A DNA stretch of 64,000 bases from [Eubacterium] yurii subsp. margaretiae ATCC 43715 (lineage in GTDB: Bacteria; Bacillota; Clostridia; Peptostreptococcales; Filifactoraceae), in NCBI GenBank assembly GCA_000146855.1, contig GL405246.1:420778-484777 (forward strand), in the 5' to 3' direction. The notes under the pieces are model-generated. The model was not told the DNA's origin, did not search any database, and saw only the letters and a program-made list of their open reading frames with translations. Positions 62,925 through 64,000 of the stretch are shown here, piece by piece. The position numbers and the translations under genes are program-made. Position 1 is the stretch's first letter. Every line of letters begins with the position of its first letter.

Positions 62925-64000
62925 GATACATGTAAAATATTGCCGGAATAAGTATGCCTTTTAAGACCGAGGTTATGGTAAGTGAAGCCCATATTCCGTT
63001 TACTCCGAGCATTGTGCGTGATAGGAGCAGTGACAGCGGTATTCTAAGTCCTGTTCCTATGATGCTTATAATAGCTGGAGTCTTGGTCTGTCCATAGCCT
63101 GAGAATATCCCTATAAAAAGAATCTCAAAGCACATAAATATCTGAGAAAAAGATAAGATTTTCAAATATGTGGAGCCTGAATTAATAGTCTCTGTTTCAT
63201 CTATAAATATCATAAAAATCTCACGAGAGAAGAAAAATAAGGTAAACATTGATATGGAGCCGAGTATAAGAGAAAATTTACTTAGGAACTTTGTTCCTTT
63301 GTGTATCCTATCATAGTTTTTTGCTCCGTAGTTTTGTCCTACAAAGGTAGTGGCGGCAATGGCAAAACCGTCAGCTGTCATCCATGATATTGACTCTATC
63401 TGACCGCCTATTTTCTGCACGGCTATTTCTACAGGGCCAAAATACGATATTATCCTTGCTAAGATTATGCTGTAGATACAGTATAAAGTAGATTGTATTG
63501 CTGATGGGAAACCTACCTTGCATACTGACTTCGCTTTTTCTATGTCAAGTTTTTCAAGAGAAAGTCTGAGATTTTTATCCTGTCTAAGATTGAAAAAAAT
63601 CAGCAGTATAAATACAGATAGATGTGCAAGAGCTGTCGCAAGTGCCGCTCCAAATACCTCAAGTCTTGGGAAAATTCCTATACCAAATATCAATGATATG
63701 TCAAAGACTATGTTGAACACAAGTCCAAAAGAATTGGTCAAAAAAGTCAGCCTACTGTTGCCTATTGAGTTAAAAAAGGCGGAAAGCACATGATTGGCAT
63801 ACATAAAAGGCATGGAAAAGGCAATGACCTTGAAGTATACTAGTGCCTGACTTATGATTTTCTCATCTCCAAGGTTGAAAAAGGAGATAATTTGACGATT
63901 GAAAAGTAAAAATACTAGACCTGTAAAAATACCAAAGGCAAAGTTAAGCCAAAAAGCTGACTGATAATAATGCCTTGCATCTTTAAAATTCTTCTTGCCG
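62899..64000 (-). CDS. MATE family efflux transporter (5' end outside the window)
   Basis: The frame is open from the window edge at 64000 to the stop at 62899, about 366 residues; roughly 80-100 N-terminal residues of a usual 450-residue MATE protein are missing. Visible family marks: ANHVLSAFFNSIGNSRLTF, NIVFDISLIFGIGIFPRLEVFGAALATALA, GFPSAIQSTLYCI, ADGFAIAATTFVGQNYGA and the late GIFSGYGQTKTPAIISIIGTGLRIPLS. It exports drugs or metabolites with Na+ or H+ exchange. Codon use and composition match the neighbours. Confidence 0.92.
   Translation of the reverse strand, partial: GKKNFKDARHYYQSAFWLNFAFGIFTGLVFLLFNRQIISFFNLGDEKIISQALVYFKVIAFSMPFMYANHVLSAFFNSIGNSRLTFLTNSFGLVFNIVFDISLIFGIGIFPRLEVFGAALATALAHLSVFILLIFFNLRQDKNLRLSLEKLDIEKAKSVCKVGFPSAIQSTLYCIYSIILARIISYFGPVEIAVQKIGGQIESISWMTADGFAIAATTFVGQNYGAKNYDRIHKGTKFLSKFSLILGSISMFTLFFFSREIFMIFIDETETINSGSTYLKILSFSQIFMCFEILFIGIFSGYGQTKTPAIISIIGTGLRIPLSLLLSRTMLGVNGIWASLTITSVLKGILIPAIFYMYQKNDLSHD

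Noticed and set aside
1..64000. tRNA, rRNA, CRISPR, prophage or transposase genes
   Set aside because: Looked for cloverleaf-like GC-rich blocks, regular spacer arrays and transposase motifs on both strands and found none.

Overview
The window is AT-rich DNA from a low-GC, anaerobic, amino-acid-using Firmicute, most likely of class Clostridia (Peptostreptococcales or Tissierellales-like). Evidence: strong AGGAGG-type ribosome sites, TTG and GTG starts, the rpsO-pnp-ftsK block, an [FeFe]-hydrogenase-like protein, rubredoxin, a 2-hydroxyacyl-CoA dehydratase activase-type giant protein, a molybdenum hydroxylase and an SLH surface protein. Species cannot be fixed from the sequence alone. I see no tRNA, rRNA, CRISPR array, phage or transposase gene.

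Layout. 1-3.3 kb: feoA-feoA-feoB ferrous iron uptake behind a consensus promoter. 3.3-5.4 kb: an ABC permease and ATPase pair without a binding protein, behind a structured leader. 5.6-11.8 kb: complete oppABCDF peptide importer. 11.9-13.8 kb: SLH surface protein with a duplicated module and an Asn-rich linker. 14.0-15.2 kb: M20 amidohydrolase. 15.8-22.6 kb (minus): tandem array of six paralogous secreted propeller-like proteins. 23-24.3 kb (minus): glyA. 25.3-29.7 kb: two paralogous lipoproteins with SH3-like ends and a WG-repeat lipoprotein broken by an in-frame stop. 30-38 kb (minus): 1443-aa CoA-dehydratase activase, then a [2Fe-2S] protein, hydrogenase-like protein and transglutaminase-like protein operon. 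38.7-46 kb: molybdenum hydroxylase (large subunit frameshifted), a histidine ammonia-lyase homologue lacking the MIO tripeptide, and a BCCT transporter. 46.1-49.8 kb (minus): DUF6440 protein and a GntR-controlled ABC operon that includes a 51-aa protein. 50.4-57.3 kb: rubredoxin, stalk-domain protein, rpsO, pnp, ftsK (split). 57.7-60 kb: DUF6110-like protein plus metal P-type ATPase. 60.6-62.7 kb: tandemly duplicated two-gene membrane protein cassette. The right edge cuts a MATE transporter.

How it works together: iron, peptide and amino-acid uptake feed a fermentative metabolism with electron disposal through Fe-S proteins; a large share of the rest is secreted or surface protein in paralogous families.

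Most notable signals: (1) a family of about 120-130 bp MITE-like repeats with imperfect terminal inverted repeats starting TACTA; three single copies and one nested copy show exact 3-bp TWA target duplications. (2) A shared promoter box at identical spacing in front of the SLH gene and the propeller array, with a palindromic variant before the lipoprotein pair, suggesting one surface-protein regulon. (3) Three genes broken at poly-A tracts. (4) An ammonia-lyase homologue that cannot form the usual MIO cofactor.
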